64,000 nt of DNA from Sophora flavescens (taxonomy: Eukaryota; Streptophyta; Magnoliopsida; Fabales; Fabaceae): NCBI GenBank assembly GCA_030762895.1, contig CM061062.1, forward strand, positions 100,360,874-100,424,873, given 5' to 3'. A program made the position numbers and the translations under genes. Every line of letters starts with the position of its first letter. Position 1 is the first letter of the stretch. The notes below the pieces were generated by a model. That model did not search any database. It saw only the letters and a program-made list of their open reading frames with translations, and was not told where the DNA came from. Below, piece after piece: positions 44,646-56,741 of the stretch.

Positions 44646-46587
44646 GGAAAGTAGCTATTGAGTTGGTGAGATACAACTGTCTACGTGGAAAAACTGATGC
44701 GGAAGATTAATATATACCCACGTGTTTGTTTGAATGTCCTTGAGTAAATATAGTTAATGTTTTATATTGTGATTTTGAATATATTTTGTTTTAGTAAAAT
44801 GAATAAGGAGTATGAGTTGTACTTGAAGTAGAAAGATTGATATTATTATCGTGACAAAAATTTATTAAATCATATTGGTTAAAAAAGGAAAAAGATTATG
44901 GAAAATTACATTTTTAACAATATACAATTGTTCATGAGTACTAAAAACTGGTTGAGGAAGATAAATTCTCACGTGTTTGTGTGATTGTTGTCGAATTTTA
45001 TTTATAGTTGTTGCTAATATGACTAAGGTTTGATAATTCAAAAACATTTGTAATAAAAAATAACATGAAATTTAATATTAAATCATATATCTATAATTAT
45101 TTAATATTTTAAAGCAGTTTTGGTAAATAGTTTTGTAAATTAAATAATGTTTGATAATTAGGAATATGTTTTGTAAAAGATAGTCTTTTTTTTATAGACA
45201 AATGTTATATTGTTAGTTTATTATGTTAGTTTTGAGGGGGGTTAAATCAATGACTTCCACTTTATCACTCTAAACTCTATCTCTCCCCTGGAAATCATCA
45301 ATTATAACTCCTCGTTTTGTAAAAGACAGTTAACTATTATTAAAATCAATTGTCTAATAATACCAAAAAAAAAAATCAATTGAATAATAATTGTTCCAAT
45401 ATACGTTTTTATATTTTTTCCACTGGTAAGTATAAGTATTTTTTTTTTTTTTGTCTTTGACTCTTTGTCCCGAAAAGCATCGTGAAAATTTGTTAAATTA
45501 TACATGTAATATGTGGTAATATATTTATGTTGAATATTTAATGCTATAATAATTGATCATAGAACTTAATTGAACACAAAACAAAGATAAATACTATTTG
45601 TATATAAAAAAAAGAGTTTAATTTCTATGTATCGTTAGTGTACAGATTTTTCTATTGATAACCAATCAGAAATTATATAATTGATGAATTTTAAGGTATT
45701 TATGATAAGAATAAAAGATTTATAATGGTGTGTCAATTTCTGATTGGTTGACAGTACACTGTCAGTATATACAAATTAAATCTATAAAAAAAAGATAAAT
45801 ACTAATATAATTGATTATTAAGTCTTGTAAAAAAAATTGATTAAGTCAGGATCATGGCTAATTAAAAGTTCTAAGATTTGAATAATGAGGGTTTTTTTTT
45901 TTTTTTTTTGCTTTTCCTAAAAAGAGTTAAGAAAGAATTCACATCAGATAAAGAAAATTTATTTGAAATTCAAATTTGAATAATTGATTGAATATATTAA
46001 TTGAAATTAGTTACTAATTTAAATAGGAATTGCTAATTTAGTGTGGCTTTTATTAAATATTATGATATTATGGTTTGAAACCATTAATACATTTGTGAAA
46101 TAGCAGGTTTGTTTTAATTTTAAAATTCAAATATAAGTCATCATTTTAAACTTAAGTTTCTACTCATTTAGGTGAATTTTTTTTATAACATAAATAGGGT
46201 TTGATAATTTAGGGTCATTTGTAAGAAAAGGCAACATGAAACTTTATATTGAATCATTTGTATAATAATTTGGTTAAATAATCCGTTATCGAGAATAATT
46301 ATGTAAAATAAATTATGCTTGATAATTTAGGAAGTTTTTTCGTAAACTTTGAATCAATTGAATAATAATGGTTGCAATATAAAATTTTATATTTTATTAT
46401 AGGTAAATATAAGATTTTTTTTTGCTTTCGTCAAAAAAGGTTTCATGAAACACTACACGTAATTAATGTATTTAATTAATTTTAAAGCATTTTTTTAATG
46501 TACTCTAACAGTAAAATCATTGATGAATATAATTAAATATCCTATTAATCTAAAGCCTTTAAACTATATGACAATTTTGACAATAAA
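44646..46587. other. AT-rich, locally duplicated flank
   Basis: No gene seen. 44745-44895 resembles 38240-38410 on the other side of CACTA-1. 45330-45500 resembles 46360-46470 and 49430-49560. This indicates old local duplications. One MITE copy lies at 45614-45780. Runs of T occur near 45438 and 45895. Confidence 0.55.
45614..45780. mobile_element. MITE copy, GAGTTTAATT family
   Basis: Starts GAGTTTAATTTCTATG, contains ACCAATCAGAAATTATA facing ATTTCTGATTGGTTGACAG as inner inverted repeats, and ends with AAATTAAATCT. It is closely related to the interrupted copy at 46591-49206 and fragments near 54125 and 56170. At about 165 bp with TIRs and no coding capacity it is MITE-like. Confidence 0.72.
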
Positions 46588-46634
46588 TAATGAGTTTAAT
46601 TGCTATGTATTGTCAGTATAAATTTTTTTATAGG

Positions 46635-46886
46635 TTACGACAGTTTGCATGGGGATATGGCCTAGGGGAGGTAAATGGTGAGGGTAAGTCTATTCTGGAC
46701 TTTTCATCTGCTTTTGATCTTACTATAGCCAATACCTGTTTTAGGAAACGCGAGGAACATCTTACCACGTACAAAAGTGGGATGACAAGCTCTCAAATAG
46801 ATTTCTTTCTTATTAGGAGATCGGATAGAAAGATTTGCTTGGACTGTAAAGTCATACCTGGAGAGAGCTTGACTACCCAACATTGA
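46635..46886 (+). pseudogene. LINE endonuclease C-terminal fragment
   Basis: The plus frame contains GYGLGEVNGEGKSILDFSSA, DLTIANTCFRKREEHLTTYK and the endonuclease-type ending SSQIDFFLIRRSDR. The catalytic N-terminal part of the APE-like endonuclease is missing by truncation. It reads into linker sequence at 46890-47240 after a frame change. Confidence 0.75.
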
Positions 46887-47097
46887 GTCTTGGTTATGGA
46901 TGTAAGAGTTAAGAGGAGTGTGAAGAGAAGAGGCCACGAAAAGGTTTCAAGGATCAAGTGGTGGCAACTAAAGGGTGAAAAACAAAGGATCTTCCAACAC
47001 AGGGTTTTGGAGGGAGGGTTTTGGAAGGCAAACGGAAGTGCCAATGATATGTGGGACATGATGGCCAAGGGGATTAGGAAGGTAGCTATAGAGACGC

Positions 47098-48660
47098 TTG
47101 GTGAATCAAGAGGATTCGGACCTAGGGGTAAAGAATCCTGGTGGTGGGATGAAAGTGTGCAAGCTAAGGTTCGGGTTAAAAGAGAATGTTTTAAAGCTTG
47201 GTCTTTATTTAAAAATGCTGAAAAATTGGGAAAATTATAAGGTGACTAAAAAAGAGACTAAGAAGGCAGTGAACGAAGCTAGAACTAAAGCTTTTGACGG
47301 GTTGTACCAATCCTTAAGCACCAAAGATGGTGAGAAATCTATTTATAGGCTTGCTAAAAATAGGGAAAGAAAGACAAGAGACTTGGACCAAGTGAAGTGT
47401 ATTAAGGATGAAGAAGGTAGAGTTTTGGTTAAGGAACAAAATATTAAAGACAGATGGAAGAATTATTTCCACAAATTATTTAATGAAGGATTTGAAGTTT
47501 TATCATGCTCACGGGTGCTTGACATCAGAGAGGAGGACCAAAATTACACTTTTTATCGTAGAATCCAAGAGCATGAGGTAAAAGAAGCTTTGAGAAGGAT
47601 GGATAATGGCAAGGCAGTTGGACCGGACAATATACTTGTGGAGGTATTGAAGAGTCTCGGAAGTAGAGGCATTAGTTGGCTCACGAAGTTTTTTAACGAG
47701 ATTATGAGGTCAAAGAAAATGTCGGACGATTGGAGGAGAAGCACTTTAGTTCCGATTTACGAGAATAAGGGAGTTATACAAAATTGCGCAAATTATAGGG
47801 GGATTAAGCTTGTGAGTCATACTATGAAGCTATGGGAAAGGGTGCTTGAACGGAGACTAAGAAAAGAAACCAAAATCACCGACAACGAATTTGGTTTTAT
47901 GCCCGGGAGGTCAACCATGGAAGCAATTTATTTGCTACGACGAGTGATGAAACAATATCGAAGGGATCAAAAATATTTACACATGGCCTTCATTGATTTG
48001 GAGAAAGCGTATGATAGGGTGCCAAGAGAGGTTTTGTGGAAAGCCCTAGAAAAGAAAGGTGTTCGAATTGCCTATATTCGAGTTATCAAGGATATGTATA
48101 AGGGGGCCACGACTAGTGTGAGAACGCAGGGTGGAGCCGCAGAAGATTTCCCAATAACCGTAGGTCTGCACCAAGAGTCAGCTTTAAGCCCCTATCTTTT
48201 TACCTTGGTCTTGGATGTACTTACGGAGCACATTCAAGAGTCAGCACCGCGATGCATGCTTTTCACAGATGATATAATTCTAATTGGAGAGTCGAGAGAT
48301 GATATAAATGGAAGGTTGGAGACTTGGAGACAAGCTTTAGAAGCACATGCCTTCCCTTTGAGTAGAAGCAAGACGGAGTATATGGAATGTAAGTTTAGCA
48401 AAAGGCGAAACACCTCTAGCTTAGAGGTGAAAGTTGGAGACCACAACATACCACAAGTCACACGGTTTAAATATCTTGGGTCTATTATACAAAATGAAGG
48501 AGAAATTAAGGGAGATGTGAACCATCGGATTCAATCAGGGTGGTTGAAATGGAGGGAGACTTCGGGTTTTTTGTGTGATAAAAAGGTACCACTTAAGCTA
48601 AAAGGAAAATTTTACCGTATAGCTATTAAACCCGTGATGTTGTATGGGACGGAGTGTTGA
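47098..48660 (+). pseudogene. LINE reverse transcriptase (RTE type)
   Basis: A 520-residue frame shows the non-LTR RT order. From the N-terminal side: RIQEHEVKEALRRMDNGKAVGPD, WRRSTLVPIYENKG, NYRGIKLVSHTMKLWERVLE, NEFGFMPGRSTMEAI, HMAFIDLEKAYDRVP and the catalytic LFTDDIILIGES (FTDD in place of FADD, both Asp kept). It stops at a TGA where GTECW is expected (48658-48660). Coding homology resumes in frame, then shifts, to 49033. The first residues (47098-47230) are a shifted reading of the linker. Confidence 0.87.
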
Positions 48661-49033
48661 GCGGTAAAAAATCAACACGAGAGTAAAATCAATGTAGCAG
48701 AGATGAGAATGTTGCACTGGATGAGCGGAAAAACTAGATGTGATGGGATTATGAATGAAAGCATTAGAGAGAGTTGGGGTAGCACCTATTGTAGAAAAGA
48801 TGGTTGAATCTCGACTTAAGTGGTTTGGGCATGTATGGAGGAGACCTTTAGATTCTGTAGTAAGGAGAGTGGACCAGGTGGAGGGCAATCCAATAGCTAG
48901 AGACAGAGGTAGGCCAAGAAAAACTATAGGAGAAACTATTAAGAAAGAATTGAATGTCAATGATTTAACTATTAACATGATTCATGATAGAACATTATGG
49001 CGCCGTATGATCCATGTAGCCGATCCCATCTAG
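48661..49033 (+). pseudogene. LINE ORF C-terminal end
   Basis: In frame after the TGA comes AVKNQHESKINVAEMRML. After a frame change, 48755-49033 reads VVEKMVESRLKWFGHVWRRP, RDRGRPRKTIGETIKKEL and HVADPI, then stop. This is the usual RTE C-terminus after the RT domain. Confidence 0.8.
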
Positions 49034-49209
49034 TGGGATAAGGCTTGGTTGTTGTTGTTGTTGTTGTCAACCAATCACAGATCATGATATGAATGACTCT
49101 TTTAAGGTGATTAGTATAAGAATCAAAGATTTTCAATGATGTGGCAATTTATGATTGGTTGACAGTGTAAAAAACTTTTACACTGACGTGTTAGCAATTA
49201 AACTCGTAA

Positions 49210-50396
49210 ATAATTGATACCAAAATGAAAAGTTTTTGAGAGTCACTTTCAAAATTAAGCTTCAGAAGAATGTGATATTGTGACCCAAAAAAAAAAAATT
49301 CAAAATTGAATAGACAAAAATATAAAAGGAAATACTTTCTCTTATTTCTCCAAGCCTTCTTCTAGCCACCAAACTTATGATTAAATATTACTTTGAAAGT
49401 TTTTTCATAAACTTTGAAAGGTAACTTTGATTAAAATCAATTGAATTATAATTGTTGCAATATAAGTTTTTATATTTTATTATAGGTAATTATAAGTAAG
49501 TTTTTGGAATTCGTTCGAAAAGGGTTCATGGAACATTATACGTAATTAATGAATATAAATAATTTTAATTAAATTCGATTAGGATTAGAACGGTTAAAAT
49601 CATTGATGAATATAATTAAATGGCATATTAATGGTTAAGATTTTAAACTATATGACAATTTTAAATCAATTATGTTCTTTCTCCGGGCCACCTTCTTGCC
49701 ACCAGTGATATGCCTCTTATGCATTGAATCCCTAGAAATACCTGTCGAAGAACAACAACAAAATCCATTAGACAAAAGAAATCACAGACACAAACAGACA
49801 CAATGATAAGACACAAACAGACACAATGATAAAAGGTATCAATTATGTTTGAATTTCAATGATGTAACGTTCAACACTGTTAATAAAAGGCATCAATTAA
49901 TAAATGATAATTTATGACAATTTAAAGAATTTTACAGGTCCAATTAAAATGACAATCGAAAGGGCAAATTAATGGCAATTATATGATGAGGCACCTAGAG
50001 CAAATTAATGTCAATTATTTGTGAAGTAATAGTATAGCAATTTCCAAAAGGGTTCAACTAATTATTTAACATCGTCTTTCAAAACGTAATTTCCTAGATC
50101 ATGCATATTGAAGCAAGAAAGACTATCATCCCAAAAGGCAATATGATAGTGCATAATGAAAATTACAAAGGCACCTAGATAAACTAATACCTTAGCTTCT
50201 GGCTCATCCAAGTCGTGTAATCTCTCACAAAGTGTAGCAATTATGTATTCATATTTCTTAGAATCTTACATAGATTAAATTCTCAATAGATGTCCGATAC
50301 TCAATAGATATCTCATAAGCACTATAACATAATGCATTAGAATCCCACACATCCACACAAAAACGTGATTCCTGGGATAAGGCCGTATATTAACAT
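49210..50396. other. AT-rich flank
   Basis: No gene seen. 49380-49680 is a diverged repeat of 46290-46590. A small tandem repeat of ACACAAACAGACACAATGAT occurs at 49785-49830. Confidence 0.55.
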
Positions 50397-50405
50397 AATA
50401 ATTAA

Positions 50406-51320
50406 GGCTTAATTGTAGTTTTAGTCCATCCATTATTAGTTATGTGTGATTTTGATCCCTCTAGTTTTTTATGAGCATATTTAGTCCCTCAATTTTTTCA
50501 ATGTTACAAATTTAGTCCTTCAATCCAATACCCATCCATTTGGTAAGGAAATTTGCTTAGATGGCAGTCCAACTAGATTAAAATATATTAAATAATTAAT
50601 AAATTTTAATTTTTTAAAATAAAAAAATCAAAAAATAATTTTAAAAAATAAAATAAAATAATCTCGTACAGTGCCCCTTCCCTGTCTCCTTGAAGGACCT
50701 GGAGCGTCGTTCCCTATTTGCTTTTGCTTCAAGTTCTTGTATTTGTCTCGAATATTGTGTCTTTTGTCATTCCATCACTGTAACCCTTGTCCCTTTTTTC
50801 ATGATGTCTTGCTTTTGTTGTGCGGTAGTAAATGATCCCGAGCCAAGTAAGTGCAGGAGAACAGATGCTAAGAAATGTCGATTTTCTTCTCAGTTTGTTG
50901 CTTCTGTTACTAGTCTGATATACGGCATATGACGGTAACTATAATATTTCTTCCCTTTCTCTCTTCGTAACTTTGATGTCAAAGCTGGAAACTGACCCCA
51001 GTGCTGATGATGTGCTTCAAGGGTTTCAAGGAGACAGGGAAGGAGACGGTGCATTTTTTTTCATTTAATTATTTTAAAATAATTAATAAATTAATTTTGG
51101 ATTCTTTGATATAATAAATTGAAATTTATTAATTACTTAATATATTTTAATCCAATTGGACTGCCATGTAAGCAAATTCCCTTACCAAACTGATCGATAT
51201 TGGACCAATTGACTAAATTTGTAACACTAAAAAAATTGGGATCAAATGTGTTCATAAAAAACTATAGGGACCAAAATCACACGTGACCAATAATAAAGGG
51301 ACCAAAATTACAATTAAAAC
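50406..51320. mobile_element. Mutator-like element with long TIRs and captured sequence
   Basis: Flanked by a 9-bp duplication AATAATTAA (50397-50405 and 51321-51329), the length typical of Mutator-like elements. TIRs of nearly 300 bp match in inverted orientation, for example AGATGGCAGTCCAACTAGAT (50559) against ATCCAATTGGACTGCCAT (51149), and CCCTGTCTCCTTGAA (50680) against TTCAAGGAGACAGGG (51024). Between the TIRs are about 330 bp of unrelated, less AT-rich sequence with a WRC-like motif. No transposase. This is the structure of a Pack-MULE. Confidence 0.85.
50694..51023 (+). pseudogene. Captured gene fragment with WRC-like motif
   Basis: In the frame 50690-50932 the residues NDPEPSKCRRTDAKKCRF (about 50831-50884) resemble the start of the WRC domain (typically DPEP.RCRRTDGKKWRC) of GRF-type transcription regulators. 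The Trp and a Cys of that core are changed, and the frame ends before the later Cys/His ligands. A TAG acceptor-like site precedes it, so an intron boundary may have been captured too. It is unlikely to make a functional protein. Confidence 0.55.
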
Positions 51321-51329
51321 AATAATTAA

Positions 51330-52615
51330 AATCAATGGAAGAATGGAAAAACATCTTCAAATGAACTTCCAAACCCAGATTTTAAAAGATAAAAACTCCT
51401 CAGTTTGTACTTTAAGCAAATGAAAATGTATTTAAACCTGAAGGTGTGGCGGACATCATTATGTGAGAGGTTTCACTTCTCTTCAAAACTCTTCACTTTC
51501 TATAAGCAAAGCAATATCACAATTAACACCTCTGACTAGAACCTGTTGCATCAGTGAGAGTAAAGTAAATATATGAACATGTGCTAAATATCAATGACTT
51601 GGGAGCCTTGCATATAATGTTGATATATAAAACAAAGGCCATAGATTAATAATATAACCTTTAGTTACAAAACCTTCGGAAGTGGAAACCAAATTAGTCA
51701 AAAAAAAATTGGATAAAAAAGAATTATGGGGTTTTATGTCGGGAGAAGCAAACTAATTAATAAATCCAGAAAACAAAATAAAACCAAAAGGAGAGATTTA
51801 GGAAGCAATTGAATTCATAAATCCAGGTACAATACCAAAATAAGAGATTTGGGGATAGACATACCTAATCAATGAAGCAACCAACAAAAATGAAGAGGGG
51901 CGGGAAGAGAGAGAACGAATCTAAAGTATGCATAAAAAGATTAAACAAAAAAGAATTAGAGATTTTTATGTTAGAGAAGAAATATGAATTGAAGAATTTG
52001 GTGGAAAACAAAAACCTCGAAGCAACCTTTACAAACCCAAGATGCTTCATTTATCGGTGCCTTTTCCTCAAAACCTTTGTCTCCATAAAACAATATTCGC
52101 ATGGCATGAAAATGACATTGGCTATAATGATATAAGGAAACGGTGGACATGACATAAACATTGGCTATGATGATATAAAGAAATGGTGGAATGGTGCGGA
52201 TTCAAAACGTTGGAACATGAACACAACCAATACATTCTCAATAAGGATAATATGGTAAGTGCATTGACAAATAAAAAAATTCTCAATCTTAAGTCTTAAC
52301 CAAAAAAAAAGAAACCTTTCTTTTTGACAAAATAAAAATTTATAACGCAAGTGATTTTACATAACTACCCCAGCCACCACTTTACTTTGTCATTCTCAAG
52401 TGATTTTACAAATATGCCTCCGATCACTTCCTTCCTTTTAATAATAAAGATGCTAAAGGGAAAGGAATTAGGTAAGCAGCCAAGCTACACAAACAAACTC
52501 ATCAAATGAGCTTGGATGCAGAAGACACAACCTGAAAGTAGTTTCATTTATGGGAATCCATATCATCCACATGGTGAAAATCAGTTTCGTTATACTTATG
52601 ATCATGATCGGCGGT
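51330..52615. other. AT-rich flank
   Basis: Short frames near 51865-52135 lack any recognisable motif. I see no gene or clear element. Confidence 0.5.
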
Positions 52616-53931
52616 TAAGGGTGGGAATAGGCTAGGCCTTGAGAGACCTGAGCCTGACCTGCATTCAAATCTTGAGGCCAAAGCCTGGTCTATTAGCATT
52701 TAGCCTGATATAGGTCAACTTTTAAGGTTTGAGCCTGGCTTATTCAAAGTCTGACCTGACCTGAAAGCATATTTAAAAGCCCACTTATCATTTATCAACA
52801 AGACTTTTAAATATGCATTCGCATATAAATAGGACATAGACTTTCACTCTTGTAAATAAGCTTGCAGGCCTCTAATGATAAAGAGGTCGGTAAACTATAC
52901 TGATAAATAGGACATCAGGCTTTCACAAATAAATAGACAACTAAGCCACTATATTTAAATGAGCCAATAGGCCATTACATTCAAATTCTATAAAGTGATC
53001 AAATTCATATTAACGTTGACGCGGCAGATTCTGGATAAAGTGATGTTTCTGGTGTTGGAAGAATTCATTTTTTAGATCAATTTTGGGAAAATATTGTAAC
53101 ACAATCTTAGTATATTTTTTCTCCTTTACGTTATCTATGAATCTATGTTGAATATTATGTGCATTGACAATGACGATGAAATCTGAATCTGAGAATTTGA
53201 CTTGATGTTCTTGCTGCCTTGGTCCTGTTATTGATTAAACGCATGACATGTTAGTCGATTCGTCCAGTTTAATGTCTATTTACTTGCTTAAGTATCACCA
53301 AAATTATCGATCGAACATACATGTCTTACTCAAATGACTAAAATAGTAAATAAAATATCAATAACAAAATGCACTCAACGAAAAAAATTAGAAATGTGGA
53401 CAGTATACCTTGGATTTATTATTACAAATATGTATTTTATTTATTTTTACATTTATTCACAACATATTCTTATATATTAACGTAATGATATAAATATGTA
53501 ATGTGTGTTTACATTAAGAAGTCACATTATAAAGCCACAAATAATACCAATTACAAATGCCCGACATATATAAGTGCCAAATAAAATATTACACACCAAA
53601 AACGTGGATAAAGACGAGTAAGAGCATTACAAATACGGCCAGACAGTCACGTTAGTGCCTGTCTTACCGCTAGTATAAATAATATAAATGATATATCATA
53701 GTATTGTGATATATTATATTATACATAAATATTTATGTGTGTGTGATAAATACGCCGACCTGATAGGCCTAGTAGGTTTTTTTAAAACCTTAGGTCTGAC
53801 CTCTTTAGCTATATAGACTTTTTAAGAAGCATTGGCTTGAGCTTTTTACTAAATAGACTAGGTCGGGTTAGACTTTAAATAGGCTATGACACAGGTCCCC
53901 CGACGAGCGGCTTGACCTACTCCCACACCTA
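52616..53931. mobile_element. Decayed non-autonomous hAT-like element
   Basis: The left end TAAGGGTGGGAATAGGCTA and right end (reversed) TAGGTGTGGGAGTAGGTCA are imperfect inverted repeats. They are followed inward by repeated AGGCCT/GACCTG motifs on both sides (52640-52790 and 53750-53900), the subterminal pattern of several plant hAT elements. The flanking 8-mers agree in only five of eight positions, so the TSD is not proven. No transposase. Confidence 0.5.
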
Positions 53932-54124
53932 TCCACGATAGGATTTTGCTTGAAACATGTAAGAAATCAAAGGCAAGATAATCACCCTAAACTTCGTATA
54001 AACATGGAAGAAATAATTAGAAGGCAAGATGATGATGTTCATGAGCTGTATCTTCCTTTTTATTAAAAAAAATATGGTCCATGGGAAAAATCAGAACTTA
54101 AGAAGTTATAAACGCCCAAGATTA

Positions 54125-54330
54125 ACGTGAGTTTAATTTTAATATAATATTAATATAATATTTTTATATTGTCAATCATTCATTAATCATGATATGAGTG
54201 TTTTTTAAAAAGTAATATAATCGGATAAAAGTCAAATATTTTTAATAATATGATACTTTATCATTTATTAGTAGTATAAAAAATCTTTACAATAAGAATA
54301 CATAACAATTAAATGCAATTGGTATTAACA
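54125..54330. mobile_element. Diverged MITE relative
   Basis: Starts GTGAGTTTAATTTTAATA, includes ATTGTCAATCATTCATTAATCATGATATGAG and ends AACAATTAAATG. Overall layout and several blocks match the MITE at 46591-49206, with an internal TATTAATATAATA expansion. Confidence 0.45.
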
Positions 54331-54342
54331 TATTAGAAACAA

Positions 54343-54787
54343 CTAGTATTTTTGCACCCGTGCGATGCACGGGTCATCAATTACTATTATTATTGATAGC
54401 ATTGTTATCATTAATAACTTGAATTGTGTCTCTATATGTACAAAACTTTTTTTTTTCCTTTATCCCAAATTAAGTTCACATTTTCTTGACTTATTTCACA
54501 CGTTACTTTCAATATTTCCTTCTCACCCATAATGGTGGTACTCATTCATCTCCAAGATTTTTTTATTTACAGACAGAAGTGATCAGCAAAAACCTTGAAA
54601 CAATTTTATCTATAATTTGAGTTCAAAGAATTGAATATTATTTTATTTTAAAATGATATTACAATACGTAATGTTCCTCTTCGATTATTACAAATGATCA
54701 ACTAATCCCCTTAGATCATGTGGTGCTGACACATGTCACTTTATTAGAAAATCATCAATTCCCCTTATTAATTAGTATAGATATAGA
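54343..54787 (-). mobile_element. Short non-autonomous Helitron
   Basis: On the minus strand the 3' end has a GC hairpin (CCCGTGCATCGCACGGG, 54356-54373), then GCAAAAATA and CTAG followed by host T. The 5' end begins TCTATATCTATACTAATT preceded by host A. TC...CTAG ends, a hairpin about 10 bases from the 3' end and insertion between A and T fit Helitrons. It is about 445 bp with no Rep/helicase. Confidence 0.68.
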
Positions 54788-55150
54788 TTTATTATTTGAA
54801 ATAGAAAAAAACAAAGGCAAGGAAGTAGAAAAAAATAGATTAGAAAATATGAATAACTCTACCTCTATTTATGTCAATTCAAAGATTGTCGTGTTTGATT
54901 CCCAAAACTTTGTACCTTTACTGATTCATAAATATTTCAAAACAAAAAATATATAAATTTTAGAGAAAAAAATTCATCACTTGACATATGGCTTGCACCA
55001 TTATGCTAGACTAAAATCAGCATTTCCCCTTATTAATTAGTATAGATATAGATTTATTATTTAAAATAGAAAAAACAAAGGCAATGATATAGAAAAAAAT
55101 ACAAAATATGAATAGCTCTGCCTCTATTTATGTCAATACGGATATTAGAA
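54750..55150. repeat. Direct repeat carrying a second Helitron 5' end
   Basis: TTCCCCTTATTAATTAGTAT followed by AGATATAGATTTATTATTT occurs at 54759 and again at 55024. Both are followed by the same A-rich stretch ending CTCTATTTATGTCAAT. The copies are about 265 bp apart. Confidence 0.7.
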
Positions 55151-55374
55151 AAATAAAAAGGTAAATTAGAAAAAAAAATCGATTTTTTTTTTTAAATTTA
55201 GAAAAGTATATAAAAAAATAGGAAAATAATAATTAGAAAAAATATTCAAAAAAATTAGAAAAATAAAATATTTTAAAAAAAATCAATTATAAAAATAAAC
55301 ATTTAAAAAAAAGTAAATTAGAAAAAACTAATTCGGAAAAAAAAATAAAAAGAATATATGTTTAAAAAATAAAT

Positions 55375-55866
55375 AAATAAATTTAAATAATCCAAAATAA
55401 TCCACCAGTTGACAAATCCTTCTACTATTACAGGAATCGTAGAAGAAAAGTTGTTAATTGATAAAGTGGTATACATATTGAATACTAAAATATATATAAA
55501 TATTAAAATATAGTAATTGGTTCGGTTCATAAATAACCGAATTGATGGCCATTGGGTTTGGTTCAATTCGAAACCGTAAAAAAATAAATTTTTAAAAAAT
55601 ATTATAAATAAAATATGTTTAATAAATAAATAAATTTAAATAATCCAAAATAACCCACCAGTTGACAACTCCTTCTATTGTTACAGGAACGGTACAAGAA
55701 AAGTTGTTAATTGATAAAGTGATATACATATTGAGTATTAAAATATATATAAATATTAAAATATAGTAATTGTTTCGGTTCTAAAATAACCTAATTAAAG
55801 ACCATTGAGTTTGGTTCAATTCAGAGTCGTGCACAAAAAAGAAAATAAAAGAACCAATTTAATTGG
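55375..55866. repeat. Tandem direct repeat of about 250 bp
   Basis: CCAGTTGACAA, GAAAAGTTGTTAATTGATAA and TGGTTCAATTC-type blocks occur at 55401, 55445 and 55559. They recur at 55658, 55700 and 55813. The copies have clearly diverged. AT-rich, no coding content. Confidence 0.72.
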
Positions 55867-56169
55867 TTGTTTCGGATTTTCAAATTCATCGAATTATTGG
55901 TTTGAATCTTACGATCCTAAACCTTTTCGAAAAACACTATAACTCTGCTACCTTTCCTGGCTAAAAATATTTAAAAACAAAAAAAATTATAAACTTTAAA
56001 AAATAAATAACAATATCCGAATCAATTAAAATTGGTTTGGTTTGATTCGGTTCGAACCGGAAAATATTAATATATATATATATATATATATAATATTAAA
56101 TTATATATACATTAAAATATATGTATATAAAAATTAAAACATTAAAAATATGACAACTCTACTTTTATT

Positions 56170-56230
56170 GTTTGCCAATTTATGATTGGTTGACAGTGTA
56201 AAAAAACTTTACACTGTCAGCTTATCCAAA
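56170..56230. mobile_element. MITE end fragment
   Basis: GCCAATTTATGATTGGTTGACAGTGTAAA... matches the right half of the MITE at 49140-49180. The left part is missing. Confidence 0.45.
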
Positions 56231-56668
56231 TAAATTTTTTAAAAAAAGTATCAGCAAAAAAATTTATTAGGAAAAAAATTTTAAAATTAAGAAAAACGTA
56301 AAAAAAAAATTAAAAATTTTTTTTTCAAAATTTTAAAATAAAAAAAATCAACGTGAAAAAAATTAAAGTTTTTTAAAGAAAAAGTAAAAAAAAAATGTAT
56401 GCTACAAGTTATCATGTTGAACATTTGTCTAATTTTCCATTTTACCAAGGGAAAAAGAAAGAAACAAATGCATGCTACAAGTTAACGTGTAATACCTCCC
56501 TTGGCATTACATGGTTTTCTCCTTTATTACAACTTAAGCGGAAAAAAAAAACTCTTAATCACTGGTTTCTTTCGGAAATTATTGTCAATCTGAGTTTTAT
56601 ATGAAAACTCCAATAAATAAAACTTGCCTTTCGATGAAAAACTATAACATGCATTCACAACATATGAA

Positions 56669-56670
<2 letters not shown>

Positions 56671-56738
<68 letters not shown>
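56671..56738. repeat. (TA)34 microsatellite
   Basis: An uninterrupted 68-bp TA dinucleotide run. A shorter run lies at 56071-56092. A Tyr-Ile repeat frame on the minus strand is only a by-product. Confidence 0.97.

Positions 56739-56741
<3 letters not shown>

Larger units (their letters stand above)
46632..49067 (+). mobile_element. RTE-type LINE, 5'-truncated
   Basis: The element enters mid-way through the endonuclease C-terminus and runs through RT to a 3' end of GATAAGGCTTGG followed by five to six TTG repeats. That short repeat tail instead of poly(A), and the protein end (NMIHDRTLWRRMIHVADPI), are typical of plant RTE LINEs. It interrupts a MITE. Several frame changes and one TGA make it dead. 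Confidence 0.87.
46591..49206. mobile_element. MITE copy split by a LINE
   Basis: The left part (46591-46631, TGAGTTTAATTGCTATG) and right part (about 49067-49206, ending AATTAAACTCG) rejoin to a MITE of about 180 bp. Terminal repeats TGAGTTTAATT/AATTAAACTCG are flanked by TAA at 46588-46590 and 49207-49209. A 3-bp TAA duplication suggests the PIF/Harbinger (Tourist-like) group, but this is tentative. Confidence 0.68.

Noticed and set aside
47553..48978. Minus-strand frames across the LINE
   Set aside because: They are shadows of the plus-strand RT reading, which carries all the conserved motifs.
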